Below are positions 1 to 11,218 of a stretch of 64,000 bases of DNA, one piece after another (the first letter of the stretch is position 1; the number at the start of each line of letters is the position of its first letter). The translations under genes were made by a program, and so were the position numbers. Source of the stretch: Ancylostoma caninum (lineage: Eukaryota > Nematoda > Chromadorea > Rhabditida > Ancylostomatidae); contig JBAJFG010000199.1 of the NCBI GenBank assembly GCA_037903475.1, forward strand, positions 124,001 to 188,000. The letters run 5' to 3'. Under the pieces are notes generated by a model. That model worked only from the letters and a program-made list of their open reading frames with translations. It had not been told where the DNA came from and ran no database searches.

Positions 1-107
1 TACTTATTACTTCGGCTCATCAAAACTGCCCACTAAACAGACGCGTCTCAGTTTTCATAAATATTTATTGCGTGGTTATTTTGACTCCTGCCTTATTCCT
101 CATCTAG

Positions 108-3100
108 AGAGCTGCTCAAGCAATGGAATGACGAATGAGCTACGTCAGAAGTTTCTCGACGTGCATAACAACTACAGGTAGCAACTACACAACTATCATT
201 ATGATTACCCATACTGTTTGCGATTCTGAGTAGCCAAATGGCAGATCAGTGGTCGCTAAAGGACAAGCAAAGGATGCGTATGGAGGGAACGCGCCAAGGG
301 CTGCTAGGATGAAGAAGATGGTACGCAATTTTTTTTTCGTAAAAGATGCCTGAAATAGTAGACTCCAAACCAGTGCTATACTTGTTCAAATTCTCTTAAG
401 CTAAGTAAACAGTGCTAATTCAAGTGCAGGAAAGACACGACAGGTTAAGGTGGTTGCACGAGGTGCGTTGCCTAACCACGACCAGAGCTTGGATAACCAA
501 CGGGTCCCTGTACTGCCTTCGCCACCCTCCCCCCTGTCTACGCTCTAGCCACTCGCACTCCCCGCAGCGCAGGTGGAGAACGTATCTCATGTAATCGGTT
601 GAGGCATGAAGCTGATTGATTTCGACATCATTCTCCCGTGTAGTTTCATCTTTTTGCTGATTTCATACTTGTTGTATGGAAGCGTAAAATTTATCAGGTT
701 GGTGCAAAAGAAACGGCGCACCTTCTTTCAAAAGCGTATAAATTTTGTTTGGCATAGTATGAAGAAACATCACATATATGATCAGATATGATTGCAGTCT
801 CATGGACTGAAGCAGGCCAGTGTAAGAGATGTCGGCTGGACTCAGGAGCCGTGCAATAAATGAAAGGTTCCAAAAACCCCGTTTCCAGTACTCTGTTTTC
901 CGAGGATTTTTCTGTAACACCACAACCAATACCATTCAGAACAGCTTCTCTGTATTAGAGCATGACGTCAGTACCTACTCTCCTCGTGGATGGTGGTGCA
1001 CCTGCATAGCTTTCAGAGGAACGGAGATGAACACTTTTCCAAGCATTTTCCTTGTTACTTCGGGATTTTTGGATAGGTGATTCTCAGCAAGTCTTTTTCT
1101 GGAATGAACACCTTCAACAGTACCTGTTCCTTTTGTCTGCTCCAGAAAGTCTGCAAGAGAGATGCTCAAAAGCGCATGTTCTGCAACCTAGTTTTTGGAC
1201 AAAAATTGTTTCCGAGATCTGGCTCTGGTTTGACAACTTTACTGGGGAGCGATCAAGTAGTTACAATGTTCTCCTATAGCAATTCTGTCGCTTCTCCGGC
1301 TCTGGAGTCCTCTGTCTAACAAGAAAAAGATTGCCAAATATGATGGACTGAAAACGGAATTCTCCTTCTATCGAGTAAGTTGAGCAGTAAACCAAGATTT
1401 TCACAGCCTTTATTCCGGCTAACGTTTCGGCGTCGTCGCCTACGTCAGAGCCTGGAAAGTCAAAACCAAATGTAACATATCTTCCGAAACGCCCAATGAG
1501 CCCACAAGTTATAATCCAGCATGAGAGTAAAAGGGAAAAACGAGATCAGTGAAGTAAAACCCGTCAACCTAGATAGCCGTTAGCCGCGATGTAATGGTAC
1601 CGCCGCGTTGAATAGGTGTGCCGCTACTTGTAAGTAGGGTGCCCTCGCGCCTGAACCCGTAGATCAAAACACGCAAACGTCTTGATATAGAGCCAGTTCG
1701 TTTGTCACGGCAATGAACTCTTCCTTCCTATTCATTTTAGGATTCCTAGCGGTTATCCAAAACGCTTCTAATGTTCTGCGGGCTACAATTTCGGGTTCCC
1801 ACGATAAGATAGTGACAGCCACCTCGAACGAATTGTTTCCATGCTTATGTATGCGATGAGCTCCCAGAGGTGTAGTCATTCTTGATCCAGTCATGCCGTC
1901 CAGGTGTTCCTTGACACGGATACACAGTGGACGCTCGGTTTCACCAATGTACTGATCTCCACATGCCTGGCAGGTGATGAGATAGACTACGCCTGAGACC
2001 ATACATTCTCCATTCTTGCCGAATGGGCATATAACGCAGTTGGGCGTTACACAGAGCCGATCATAAAGACGATTGCGAACGAGTTCTAGGTAAGCATCGA
2101 CAGACTTTACTTCACTGGTCTCGTTTTTCGCTTTCACTCTCATGTTGGATTATAGCTTGTGGGCTGATTGGGCGTTTGGGAGGATATGTTATATTTGCTT
2201 TTGACTTTCCAGGCTTTGACAAAGGCGACGACGCCCGAAACGTTAGCCGGAATAAAGATCGTGAGAATATTGGTTTACTGTCTAGGCCGAGATTCAAAGA
2301 GGGTCGAACATTCATACTCCTAGGAGTTCTCCATGTTCTTCTTCGCTACTCAGTTTTCCGATTTCTTTGCGCAGAGCGTCAGGGGCCTGCTCATACAATA
2401 AGCAATGGTTTCTGTTAATTGAAAAGCTTATATTGTCTGTTGCGAAAAAAAAAAACAAAGTCGACCCAAATACGCACCATTTCTTCTGCACTGTCCTGAT
2501 ATATGTACTACTAGCGCCCCTTCGGGACGCTAGAAAGTGGGGTGGGGCAGCCACTTGCGGCATGTGCAAAAGCACCACACATGCAAAATGCTTAGAAAAT
2601 TAGCAAATAAGCAGAACTAATCATTAACTGAGCTCCAATACAAAAGCCTTCTTATGAGTTGCGTATATTATACAGGCCTGGCCGCCTCGTCAGTCCTCGA
2701 GTCTTCTCGCGATTCTAGCCTTCCTTGCAAATTTTTAATCACGCACCTACATATAAAGTTAATTTCCGATGCAATTATACTACGGACTTGTTTGTCACAT
2801 TTCTTACATGCCTATGGACCCGTTATGAACAGCCACTTTCAACTCTGCGCAAGAGTATCTTTCACATGGCTTTAGTACGTATGAACAACACAGTGTAACC
2901 AATGCCGTGCGAATAATCACCTGAAATGATTCAAGCTTCACGTTGCTAAGATGGTCCAACTCATGAGCTTCTACTTCAATATACAGGCAGGAAGAACAGG
3001 TGATTGACTGAGACACTACTCCCCACTACTGGGCCACGGCGGACCCATTCTCCATCCATGGACACGTATCCTGGCATTTTCCCCACTAATGATAACCATG

Positions 3101-6100
3101 CGGTCTCACTCTCTATCCGTACACCTGTATCCAGGCGCTTTCCCCACTTTTGGGCCAGGGAAGACCCATTCTCCATTCATGGATCTCTATCCTGGAGTTC
3201 CTCCCACTATTGGGCCAGGGCAGACCCAATCCATCGGTGGGAACCGTGTCCCAACGCTTTCCCCAATATTGGGCCCCTGCGGATCCATTCTCCATCCATG
3301 GACACGTATCCTACATTTTCCCCACTACTGGGCCACGGCAGACCCAATCCCCATCCGTGGACTCGTTCCCTGGCATTTCCCCACTAATGAGCTCCTGCGG
3401 ACCCAGTCTCCATCGATGGACCCGTATCCTGCCGTTTTCTCTACGATTGGGCCACCGTGTCTCGATCGGTGGACACCCGTCCTGATGTTTTTTTTTTGAA
3501 CTACGGGGCTCCGGCACATCAATCCGTCATCAGTGCACCCGCACTCTTTGTAAATCTTGAAAAAAAAAATGGAAGAAAGTTAGGAAATACTCAGAAAGTC
3601 TGTTCAATTGGACAACTGGTTCCAAAAAATGTCACAATAGCTTATAATGACGTGTTCTTCGTTCGTTCATCCTGTGTATTCGATTGTACTGCCCTTCTTA
3701 AAAACAGAAAACAGATCCTCAAGTTCCATGGGACCTCAATGATGACAGGTGCGCAAAGAGCACATCCTACATGAAGAAACCGAGTGAATCCTATCGCTAC
3801 GGCCTCCATTCATCCTTTCGAAGTGATTGACGTCCAGCATTCCAAGGCTGGCATTCATCATTGAGTTTACCCACGGTAAGGCCAGTGACGCCCACAGTTT
3901 ACCCAGAATTTGCTATTCATTAAAAAGTTTACCCAACAACTGCTGGGTTAAACGTCGGGTGAACTATACCTGCCTATAAGTGGCTGGTAATCTCTACCCT
4001 CCAATGTCACCCAACACGATAGCGTGACCAGCGGCGAATTAGACGCCCCACACACAAGCAAATTAGAGCAGACTATTTTACGCAGGCATCCACATGGCAT
4101 CTAAGTGAGAGAAGATGAGCCCAACAATGGAACAGAGTGAAGTAGCGGACAGTATCGGCATTGGACAGCGGAGAAGGTGAGTGTAATTTGAGATTAGTTT
4201 GGAAATGTGCTAATTTGAATGTCTTCCTAAGGGAGATTTTTTGTGAGCTACATGAGTAGTTAGATTCTATTCGTAGGAGTAGTAGCATAGGTAGAGTTGT
4301 AGTTTTTTTTTCTCGGATGTGACTAAGTTGTTGTGAATTGTGTCAGTGATTGCTTGTAAGTGTATGTTCTTTTGAAAATGATAAAAGTACTGAAACGATT
4401 TAGCTTAGGAAATATATAAATGAGTGAAGCTTTGCCCATCTAAGAAGATTGATATTTATTCGAACCAAATATGATTTAATTTCAGGTTGAGATGTTTGCT
4501 AAGACGGGTCGGAAAAAATGGTGAGTTTACCTCTCGATGATTTTGACATGATTTCTAGTATTCCATATGTCATTTTTGTGAAAACTGAGCATGTTTTGTG
4601 TATTTGCATGCACTTATGTTCATATTATTCATGTTCATGCTCACCTGCTTGATAGCCCATCAGTGCGTTGCCATGCGCGGCGCCTTTTTGTGGGTGATAT
4701 TAGTTCATATATTGTCAACTGCATGCTTTTCCTGTTTTGGCAGAGTTGAACCCTTGCATTTGGCTCCGTCTCCCAGGCTTCTTCTTCGTTCTATGAGAGA
4801 GAATCCCGCGGAGGTGTAGCTAATAAGGGTTGTGTTTGCATGTTTTTTTTTCTCAGCACATTGCTTTTAACGACATAAAAGTAAGTTGTGAGTCATTTCC
4901 TCCTAGTGGTTCTCGTGTGATGATTTTGAAAGCTTCTGCTTTAGATGCGCTTTTGGGTGTTCATGCAGTTCTGCCGGCTCAAACAGCTTGATGTAGGAAG
5001 GGACTACACAGAAATCATGGAAATCGCCTTCTTCTCCCCATTGAACAACCACTTACCTCCTCTCCCCGCGCATCCTTGCGAAATCCCCCTTCTTTCCCGG
5101 AATCCGTTGTGAAATAGGCCGCGACGCCTATTTTGCGCGTTGTACGTGGCTGCAGATGCTGCCGCAATTAGGCGGCGCACGTGGGTTTGCCAACTCACAC
5201 TGGGTAAACGGTCATGAATGCCTCTTCGGCGCATACCCCATGGTTTGTCGAGGGTTCCGTAACCCTATGGTTTGAGTTTACCCCCCTCTGCGATGATGAA
5301 TGCCAGCCCAAGATTGAGTGCAGTTAGTGACAAAGCTCCACCAGAGAGACTACTCTGCTCCGTACATTGCTGCTATGCTACGTCCAATCATTGTAAATAT
5401 CGTCTCGCCCGAAGGTCTCGAAACCGCTAGCCGCCGGTCCCACCGCGAAATCCCGAATGCACCCGACTTCCACCACGTCTATGCACCTATGACGAAACAT
5501 CGGCCGAATGCCCCGTCAGCTGCGCATCCTCGCGAGCCACAGTCTATAATCGAGCCTCACGGCTAAATCATGCGATCACGTGATATTTCCCCTACGCCTG
5601 CGCTCTAGAAAATTTTGTTGCATTACCATGATTTATATAAGAGGATCTAACTTTTGTAATAGAGATCGTCAAATCATGCGTGCTGTTCTACAATATTTGC
5701 ACAGAATAAAGCAAAAGCTTGCCGAATGATTGCATTTAATTTTTTGAGAGGTTTGTTCAGATATACGATTGTGTCATCGAAGAAAGTGCAATGAGACATG
5801 CGAAAAGATGCTACTTCGCGCATTCTCCCGCAAATGAAAGGGAGAATCTCGGTGAGAACCTATACTATACGAGCGAACTTCGATTGGACAAAATTCAGGC
5901 GGCCGAAAAGGTTTGATTCTCTCGTGGGAAACAAAGTTAACGAATACCCGCTGCAGCTATATACAATAGTATAGGCAATGGAAGCTTGGTTCACAGAGCT
6001 CGCTATGTACGGAGTTGGACAACAGAATGTGCTCACAAGGCAGCTTTGGGGCAGACCTAACACTCAGATTGGGCACTACACTCAGGCAAGAAATTTGCTG

Positions 6101-6409
6101 TTTTCCTACATGAAGTAAGTTCAACACCGATTGCTTTAAGATGGTCTGGCAAGACACTTACAAAGTAGGATGTCAAGTGGAATGGTGCTCTTCCATGACC
6201 TACGTAGTCTGTCAGTATGGGCCAAAGTGCGTAATCTATGTGAACTTCTTTGAACTCCCATACATAAATTCGATATCTCTGACGTTTTCAGGGGAAATTG
6301 GCTCGGCGACCTGATTTATGAGATAGGAAATTCGTGCAAGACAGATGCCGACTGTAAGTGTGACAACTGTAAATGCAGCAAAGAAGAGGCGTTATGCATC
6401 GTTCAGTAA
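108..6409 (+). CDS. CAP/SCP-domain secreted protein (ASP/VAL type), 5' end outside window
   Basis: The CAP (SCP/TAPS) domain is spread over six exons: 108-177, 245-320, 5761-5910, 5975-6085, 6141-6226 and 6292-6409 (stop TAA at 6407). Visible signatures are HNNYR in the first exon, GGNAPRAARMKKM in the second, RENLGENLYY in the third, AWFTELAMYGVG and GQIGHYTQ-like IGHYTQ in the fourth, MVWQDTYKVGC in the fifth and a Cys-rich tail (CKTDADCKC) in the sixth. The His-Glu-Glu-His set typical of CAP domains is present. The first exon begins after a good acceptor (catctag) in phase 1, so at least one more exon lies upstream of the window. By analogy with the paralogue at 20369-28895 it may encode ShKT domains. 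Intron 2 is 5.4 kb and full of transposons. Intron 4 has a GC donor (CAG|gcaaga). Such proteins are secreted at the host-parasite interface in hookworms; that role is family knowledge, not shown here. No frameshift is seen. Confidence 0.85.
1395..2290 (-). mobile_element. Penelope-like element fragment with inverted terminal-type repeats
   Basis: A GIY-YIG coding segment (1664-2143, - strand) is bordered by two inverted copies of one ~150 bp sequence, at about 1400-1560 and 2095-2260. Both copies include the string ATTCCGGCTAACGTTTCGG and the start of the GIY-YIG reading frame. Penelope-like elements (PLEs) commonly carry LTR-like and inverted terminal copies and a C-terminal GIY-YIG endonuclease. 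No reverse transcriptase is visible, so this is a 5'-truncated or rearranged copy. It lies in intron 2 of the CAP gene, antisense to it. Confidence 0.7.
1664..2143 (-). pseudogene. GIY-YIG endonuclease domain of a Penelope-like retroelement
   Basis: The 159-codon open frame starts at the ATG at 2143. It shows a Cys cluster (CVTPNCVICPFGKNGEC) followed by VVYLITCQACGDQYIGETE, which contains the GIY-YIG signature (VYLI...YIG). After that come an Arg-containing helix (RVKEHL), the Glu of LEAFWI and an NPKMN motif, in the order seen in GIY-YIG nucleases of PLEs. In intact PLEs this domain follows the reverse transcriptase and nicks target DNA. Here it stands alone, so I call it a fragment of a dead element even though the domain itself is uninterrupted. 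Confidence 0.75.
2505..3500 (+). repeat. Hairpin-headed repeat with ~60 bp minisatellite, copy 1
   Basis: A near-perfect hairpin (2511-2533, CTAGCG...CGCTAG) is followed by a conserved GTGGGGTGGGGCAGCCACTT block and about 450 bp of unique sequence. Then come about eight units of a ~60 bp minisatellite (3016-3485) whose units contain CCATCCATGGACACGTATCC. The same head recurs at 11219 and, truncated, at 40131; the same minisatellite family recurs at 11400-12450. Long open frames in the minisatellite come from its composition and are not genes. Confidence 0.75.
3842..5311. mobile_element. ~1.47 kb non-autonomous TIR element in intron 2 of the CAP gene
   Basis: Inverted termini share GGCTGGCATTCATCAT (left at 3847-3862, right at 5291-5306 on the opposite strand), followed in both arms by copies of GTTTACCC. 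No transposase was found inside. The interior is AT-rich and contains short open frames only. The target-site duplication is not clear. Superfamily is not assigned. Confidence 0.55.
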
Positions 6410-6917
6410 CACCTGTTCTTTTTTTATAAAGTTCATTAATGTCAAAAATGAAGCATGGTACTATCATAGCGTTGGACTGTCGAAGGAAAGGCATAAATCA
6501 TTGAAATGATCCCAAGGACATGACAATGACGTGCATTACGAGCAACTATTGTGTTCCATCGATTTTCTGTAAGGAATAAAGCAAACACTTTTCTAAACTC
6601 TCTTTCGAACTTGCACAAAGGTTTTCTGGCAAATCTCCAAAAGCGGAGAGAAGTTTTTGACTGCACAAAAAATATCTAATAAGGGAAGTGCACTGGGTTA
6701 AGTCCGGAGATCGAAGCGAGACACGTTATTTTTGGAAGCGTTGTCTTCAATGATGTTGATATATGCATAACCTTGCCCAACGGCTCTTAGAAGTGTAATA
6801 TTAGGGGTTACCAAAAGTCTGTGCGCTTTTTTTTCGGATGCATTTTTCTCCACCGATTTTCAATCTCTTAAGTACAGGTCATATACAATTGGAAGGAGCT
6901 AATCTTCCCCCACAAGA
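6410..6917. other. Intergenic, no gene seen
   Basis: This holds the 3' flank of the CAP gene. No clear poly(A) signal stands close to the stop; a TATAAAG-like string lies about 20 bases downstream and an AATAAAG at about 6575. Nothing else is recognised. Confidence 0.4.
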
Positions 6918-7514
6918 ATGTTGCAAAGGGCTTTGTATAAAGAGACAGTATGCTTGAGTTTTAGGCCTGCGAAGTGGAGCAATAAGCCAACGAAAAATAG
7001 AGCAACCGACAGCTACCTATACTGGCATTCAGTTAAGGCTCGAAAGGTCTTCAAAACTAGGCAAGCAACCTCTACTAAGTACGGAAGAGACGCTTTGCAC
7101 AAAATGACTGGTCATCACTGGTTTTTCAAGCTTAAAAAAGCCATAATTCGACTCGATGAAACCAAGCACTGCTACCGAACAGATTTCTTTCGAGAAGATC
7201 TGGGAATTGCTTCAGAGGAATCATATGGTCTAGGTGGACATCATATTTCTCAAAGCTACCAGATAACTGAAGTAATTCTCTTAAACGAAACTGATCACAA
7301 GGGTCTTGTTATCATAGCCCATGATAGCGTCGGAACCACCCTTGCTAGCGTCCCCTCCAACAGCTCCATTGATGATGTTCTTCTACGTTTCTACTCTACA
7401 GAGCTTACACGTTCAAACAGCATCGGGTGCTTTATGATCCCTATTGAATACAAGTTGAGAATGGTGTTTTTCCTCAAAATGCCGTCTTTCTTCTTAAGCC
7501 TAAAAGTTAAATAA
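6918..7514 (+). CDS. Unrecognised 198-codon open frame
   Basis: An uninterrupted 198-codon frame, long for this AT-rich non-repetitive stretch. The product is basic in its first third (many Lys, Arg and His) and has a mixed second half containing LLNETDHKGLVIIAHDSVG. No signal peptide, membrane segment or known motif is seen. There is no clear promoter or splice evidence, and the neighbours are repeats. It could be an exon, a decayed element frame or chance. I do not assign a function. Confidence 0.25.
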   Translation: MLQRALYKETVCLSFRPAKWSNKPTKNRATDSYLYWHSVKARKVFKTRQATSTKYGRDALHKMTGHHWFFKLKKAIIRLDETKHCYRTDFFREDLGIASEESYGLGGHHISQSYQITEVILLNETDHKGLVIIAHDSVGTTLASVPSNSSIDDVLLRFYSTELTRSNSIGCFMIPIEYKLRMVFFLKMPSFFLSLKVK

Positions 7515-9440
7515 TTCAATATTCTGTGGAATCTCATGACGATAAGATTATAGAGCAAGAAAAGCGCTTTCAAAAGGTATAGAGCACGTTGCGAAAAATG
7601 ACAGCGAGTCGGAAAAACCGCAATTGAAAAAAGCACAAGAAGTTATGTTAACACCTAGTACATTCCATGTTCAAGTGTCTTTGAATTTTTTTTATTACGA
7701 CTTCCAACTCGTACTTCTTATTAGAGGTGCTTTTAGCTGAGATTGTTAGGTAATGCTTCCTTTCGTCCGACAGGCCTACGTCTCGCCTTCGTCAAAGAAT
7801 GAATTAGTCTGTAGTGCAAAAGGCCTATCATCTCAGACGGCCCTCTTTATACAGAAATCATTCAATCAGTGAGCGATCCAAAGGCAACAACGGAATACTG
7901 GCTGGTTAGCCCTCACCCCAGCTGTCGACTACTTTTCACTCGTCCGTGAGGCCATGCCCACAGTGACTCCTGGTTGTGTCACGGCGAAGTTTGAGAGAAG
8001 CATTCTTCCCTTGTCAGACAAATCCCAATAATTGAATTGCGACACCAAAAAACCATATAACGTTACCAAAAAACTGATTACAGCAGTATGAAGGTCATTA
8101 ATGCTGTCTTTACGGAAATATTTATGGCATATATCAATAAAATCAGAAGCGTTGTCTCCACAATCGCTGTGAATAATTATTAGGTTTTTACGTAAGTCTC
8201 CGCTGTTTTCGCATGGGGTCTTTGAACGCTTATATTAAATGAATGCCAATTAGATTTCGCTTATATCCACATACCGTTTAAAAGCGCATGATCTTGCGAA
8301 CATTCAGGCACGTTAATCATATTTTCCATCTTGTTTTCAAAATGTAGTTAACTTCGGAATGAACCCTTCGAGAGTGCAAATTTGGTAAAGGCATTTACAC
8401 GCATAATAAAGTGGACCATAACGTTGCACGAGGCTAACCAAATTTAAGTGTAATAATCTTGGGACCATTCCTATTCTCCTGATTCTTTCCCTCTCCATTC
8501 TATTGTTAACCAGTCTCAAGCACAGACACCAAAATTGGTAACCCGAAATTTTAATTATGCAGTCTTTCTCTCTGGAATTGGAGCGAATTGAAGTGGGACT
8601 TTTTCCACTGTGACTGGGAACATCAGCCATTTGAGGACACCAATAGGTGATATTTTATGGCAAGTTCCAAGCGTTCTGTAGAGATCACACCATTTTGCAA
8701 TACTGTGGAGGGCGCCTTAATTGTGTTGGTCGAACTGTCTGGAAAGACAGAGGGCTTGCAGAGGAATTTTTAATTGCGCGTTATGTAGAGCAAATCTGGC
8801 TCTGATAGAGCGCCAGTTGACAAATCGCAAGATTGCCTATTATGCGAGAACCGCTTTGCCATGCCTATTATGCGAGAACCGCTTTGCCAAACTCAACGAC
8901 CTCTGGCACTGCTCGTCTCAGTTCTCTGTCTCGTAGTCTACGGATTTCTGGAGCAGCGGAGTCGGGTTCTTGTGCCTGTAAAAGAGCCTTCTGTAAAAAT
9001 ATCGATGCTGTTGTGCATACCTCGGTTGCTATCCGATGTTATCCTCTTTTGTCAAAAATTTCAAAACAGCGGAAACTTATGTAACAACTTAATATGTATA
9101 AGACACCTATCATAAATTACAACTACAAAACTACAAAAATCCTTCCCCAGAGCCAGAGTTCATGTGAGAGAAGCTGTTTTGAAAAGAAACAACACAAACC
9201 ATACCAATTTTACATGTAAATAAACAGAGCATCACCATCACGGAATTGCGCGCTGCTCATCTCCAGATAAATATGCTGTAGCTTTCAAAGGAAGCACTCA
9301 CAGAAATGCTCACTTCTGAATGGAGTCGCTTTCCGTGAAGCCTGCCGCTATACAATCACAACAGTAAGTTGAACACAGTAAATAGCCGCCTGCCTGCGAA
9401 GATACTGCTGTGGACACATATACTGATCTGGAAGAAGGGT
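7515..9440. other. Non-coding stretch with a 28 bp tandem duplication
   Basis: No supported gene. A 28 bp unit (CCTATTATGCGAGAACCGCT and 8 more bases) is directly duplicated at about 8837-8892. A GC-rich island at 7760-7800 resembles the terminal repeat of Penelope-like elements only weakly. Confidence 0.35.
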
Positions 9441-9523
9441 TTTGTCGCACCACCTAACGCTGTTGACCGGGTGTGCGTGAATAGCTTAGCGCAGTTCGTG
9501 GAGTGGAATGCGTACCATTTATC

Positions 9524-9750
9524 GCGGTTTTGGGGTGTGGGTCATGATGAGGCAAAAGTGGGTGGGCAATGTGTCTGCGATTGGTTCAATCAAACCCTAG
9601 CCCCGCCCTTCAGGACCTACGCACTAATTCGCGCGCCATTTCAGCATAGTTGCCCATGGAAATTTGAATGTGAGTGCGCACGAGTCAACGCCGAAGGGCG
9701 GTATGACGCCGCCCCACTTTGCCTCATCATGCCCCACACCCGCGGTTTTG
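9524..9750. repeat. Imperfect inverted repeat, ~38 bp arms
   Basis: The arms at 9524-9562 and 9713-9750 are inverted copies with a shared GGCATGATGAGGCAAA-like core and GCGGTTTTG-type ends, spaced by about 150 bp. The enclosed DNA is much more GC-rich than its surroundings. This fits a small foldback or MITE, or paired regulatory sequence; no coding function is supported. Confidence 0.5.
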
Positions 9751-9799
9751 TGGCGGGACCTATCACATGGAACACTCGTTCGAGCTCTTGACGCACAGG

Positions 9800-11203
9800 A
9801 GATACTGCGACCATTTCCTGCGTTTCTCGCTACTTTTACGCTACTTCATCACTGTCGATAAGTTCACCATCCCTAGAAATCCCGATATACTGCGAAATCT
9901 CCGACAAGGAAATTTCCGTGAATGTTGCCTGGGGAAGCTAATTGAAATGATGCTACTGGCGAGAAGGGAAACAAATGCAAATTAATGAACATATTTCTCG
10001 AAGGTTTTCACTTTGCTCGCTCCTGCGATGCTTTTGGATAATTAAAAATTCTTGGTTAATCAGTTCTTTGTTGTCTGCTCTTCAATCGTCGGCGTAGCAC
10101 CACCCTACTCATATTAGTAATATATGCTTGCGTGCGACATGCACCTAACAACAGTTGTGGAGGAAACTTTTGTATCAATCTGGTAATTCGATGAAAACGA
10201 TTGAAAAAGTTTCAAATACTCAAAAAACCTTAGAACTTTCCGTATTTTTTTACTTTCCGAGGCTGTAATGCTCTCTCTTTTTCCAACATCCTAATTTTCG
10301 ACTAGCTGCTCCTGTCGTTGCCATTGCCTGCCCATCATCGTCGACTACTATCTCAAGCTATTTTTGAAGTGTTCATCAGTAGCATGCTTGCGAGAGGGCA
10401 ATTTGGACAAGGGGTAAGCATTATGGAAACATACTGAGTCATCTGTCAGATTACAAAAACCGCGCTTCTGCTCACGCCATTTCGCAACCTGTGATGTTGT
10501 TGTAAATGTGGTTGCTAAGGCGTTGTCAGTGATGAGAATGGCTGGGATCGGGTAGGGTGCAATCGGTCGAATGTCTGAGCTGCTCTTTAATATAACGGTA
10601 ATCATCCTTTTAGAATTATGAGTGTTCACGCAACACACAGGAGGAAGATATCGGGCCAAAGGTTGAGGATGTTGGATACCAAAACAGAAACCGGAAAGAG
10701 TAGTTCTGAACCGGAAGTGTTCAGTGCTAGTTTCAGAAAAAAACATAATTTCATATCAATCCCAACATTAAGCAGAGGCATTGCTGAATTTGGTGAACAC
10801 ATCCAGCAAAAAAGGAAACTTCAGTAGAAGTTTAGGCGACGAAAGGATTACACAGGGTAAATAGTACTTGCACATCCTGAAAAGGGGGGGGGGTGTGGAG
10901 GAACATCCTGAAGGGGGGCGGGTGGAGCAGAAGGGGTTCGCTTTTGGTGCTGGTACAGTCTGTTTAGTGATTATAGAGGCACCTATTTTGACTACAATAA
11001 GTTTCTTCCCAATCCAATTGACTTGACTCCATCACCATTCGATGCAAAACAATTTCTGCCAGCATTTCTGTTATAGAGTTTTGATTTTCATTTCGACAGT
11101 TTCATTTCGTTAATTAGATGTTTCGAAATTAAGGGACATTTCCTTCTAAATGATTGTCTCATTTGGAAAGCAAAAAACAAAAGGAGCAATTGTATACAAT
11201 AAC
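9800..11203. other. Intergenic, nothing recognised
   Basis: AT-rich DNA with scattered short open frames on both strands, none with a recognisable motif. A G-rich run lies at 10880-10925. Confidence 0.3.
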
Positions 11204-11218
11204 TATAACTTATAAGTA

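Noticed and set aside
3004..3499. Overlapping open frames of 100-136 codons at 3.0-3.5 kb
   Set aside because: Same minisatellite effect as at 11.4 kb.
7765..7800. Another hammerhead-like or Penelope terminal sequence
   Set aside because: It has GACGAAGGCG and GGACGAAAGG on the - strand, but the stem between them does not pair well, and no GIY-YIG or RT sequence is nearby.
9369..9791. 140-codon frame across the 9.5 kb inverted repeat
   Set aside because: It crosses both arms of the inverted repeat and has no motif; the openness reflects local GC content.
10348..10746. 132-codon - strand frame
   Set aside because: No recognisable motif, no splice or start context, and an overlapping + strand frame is equally open.
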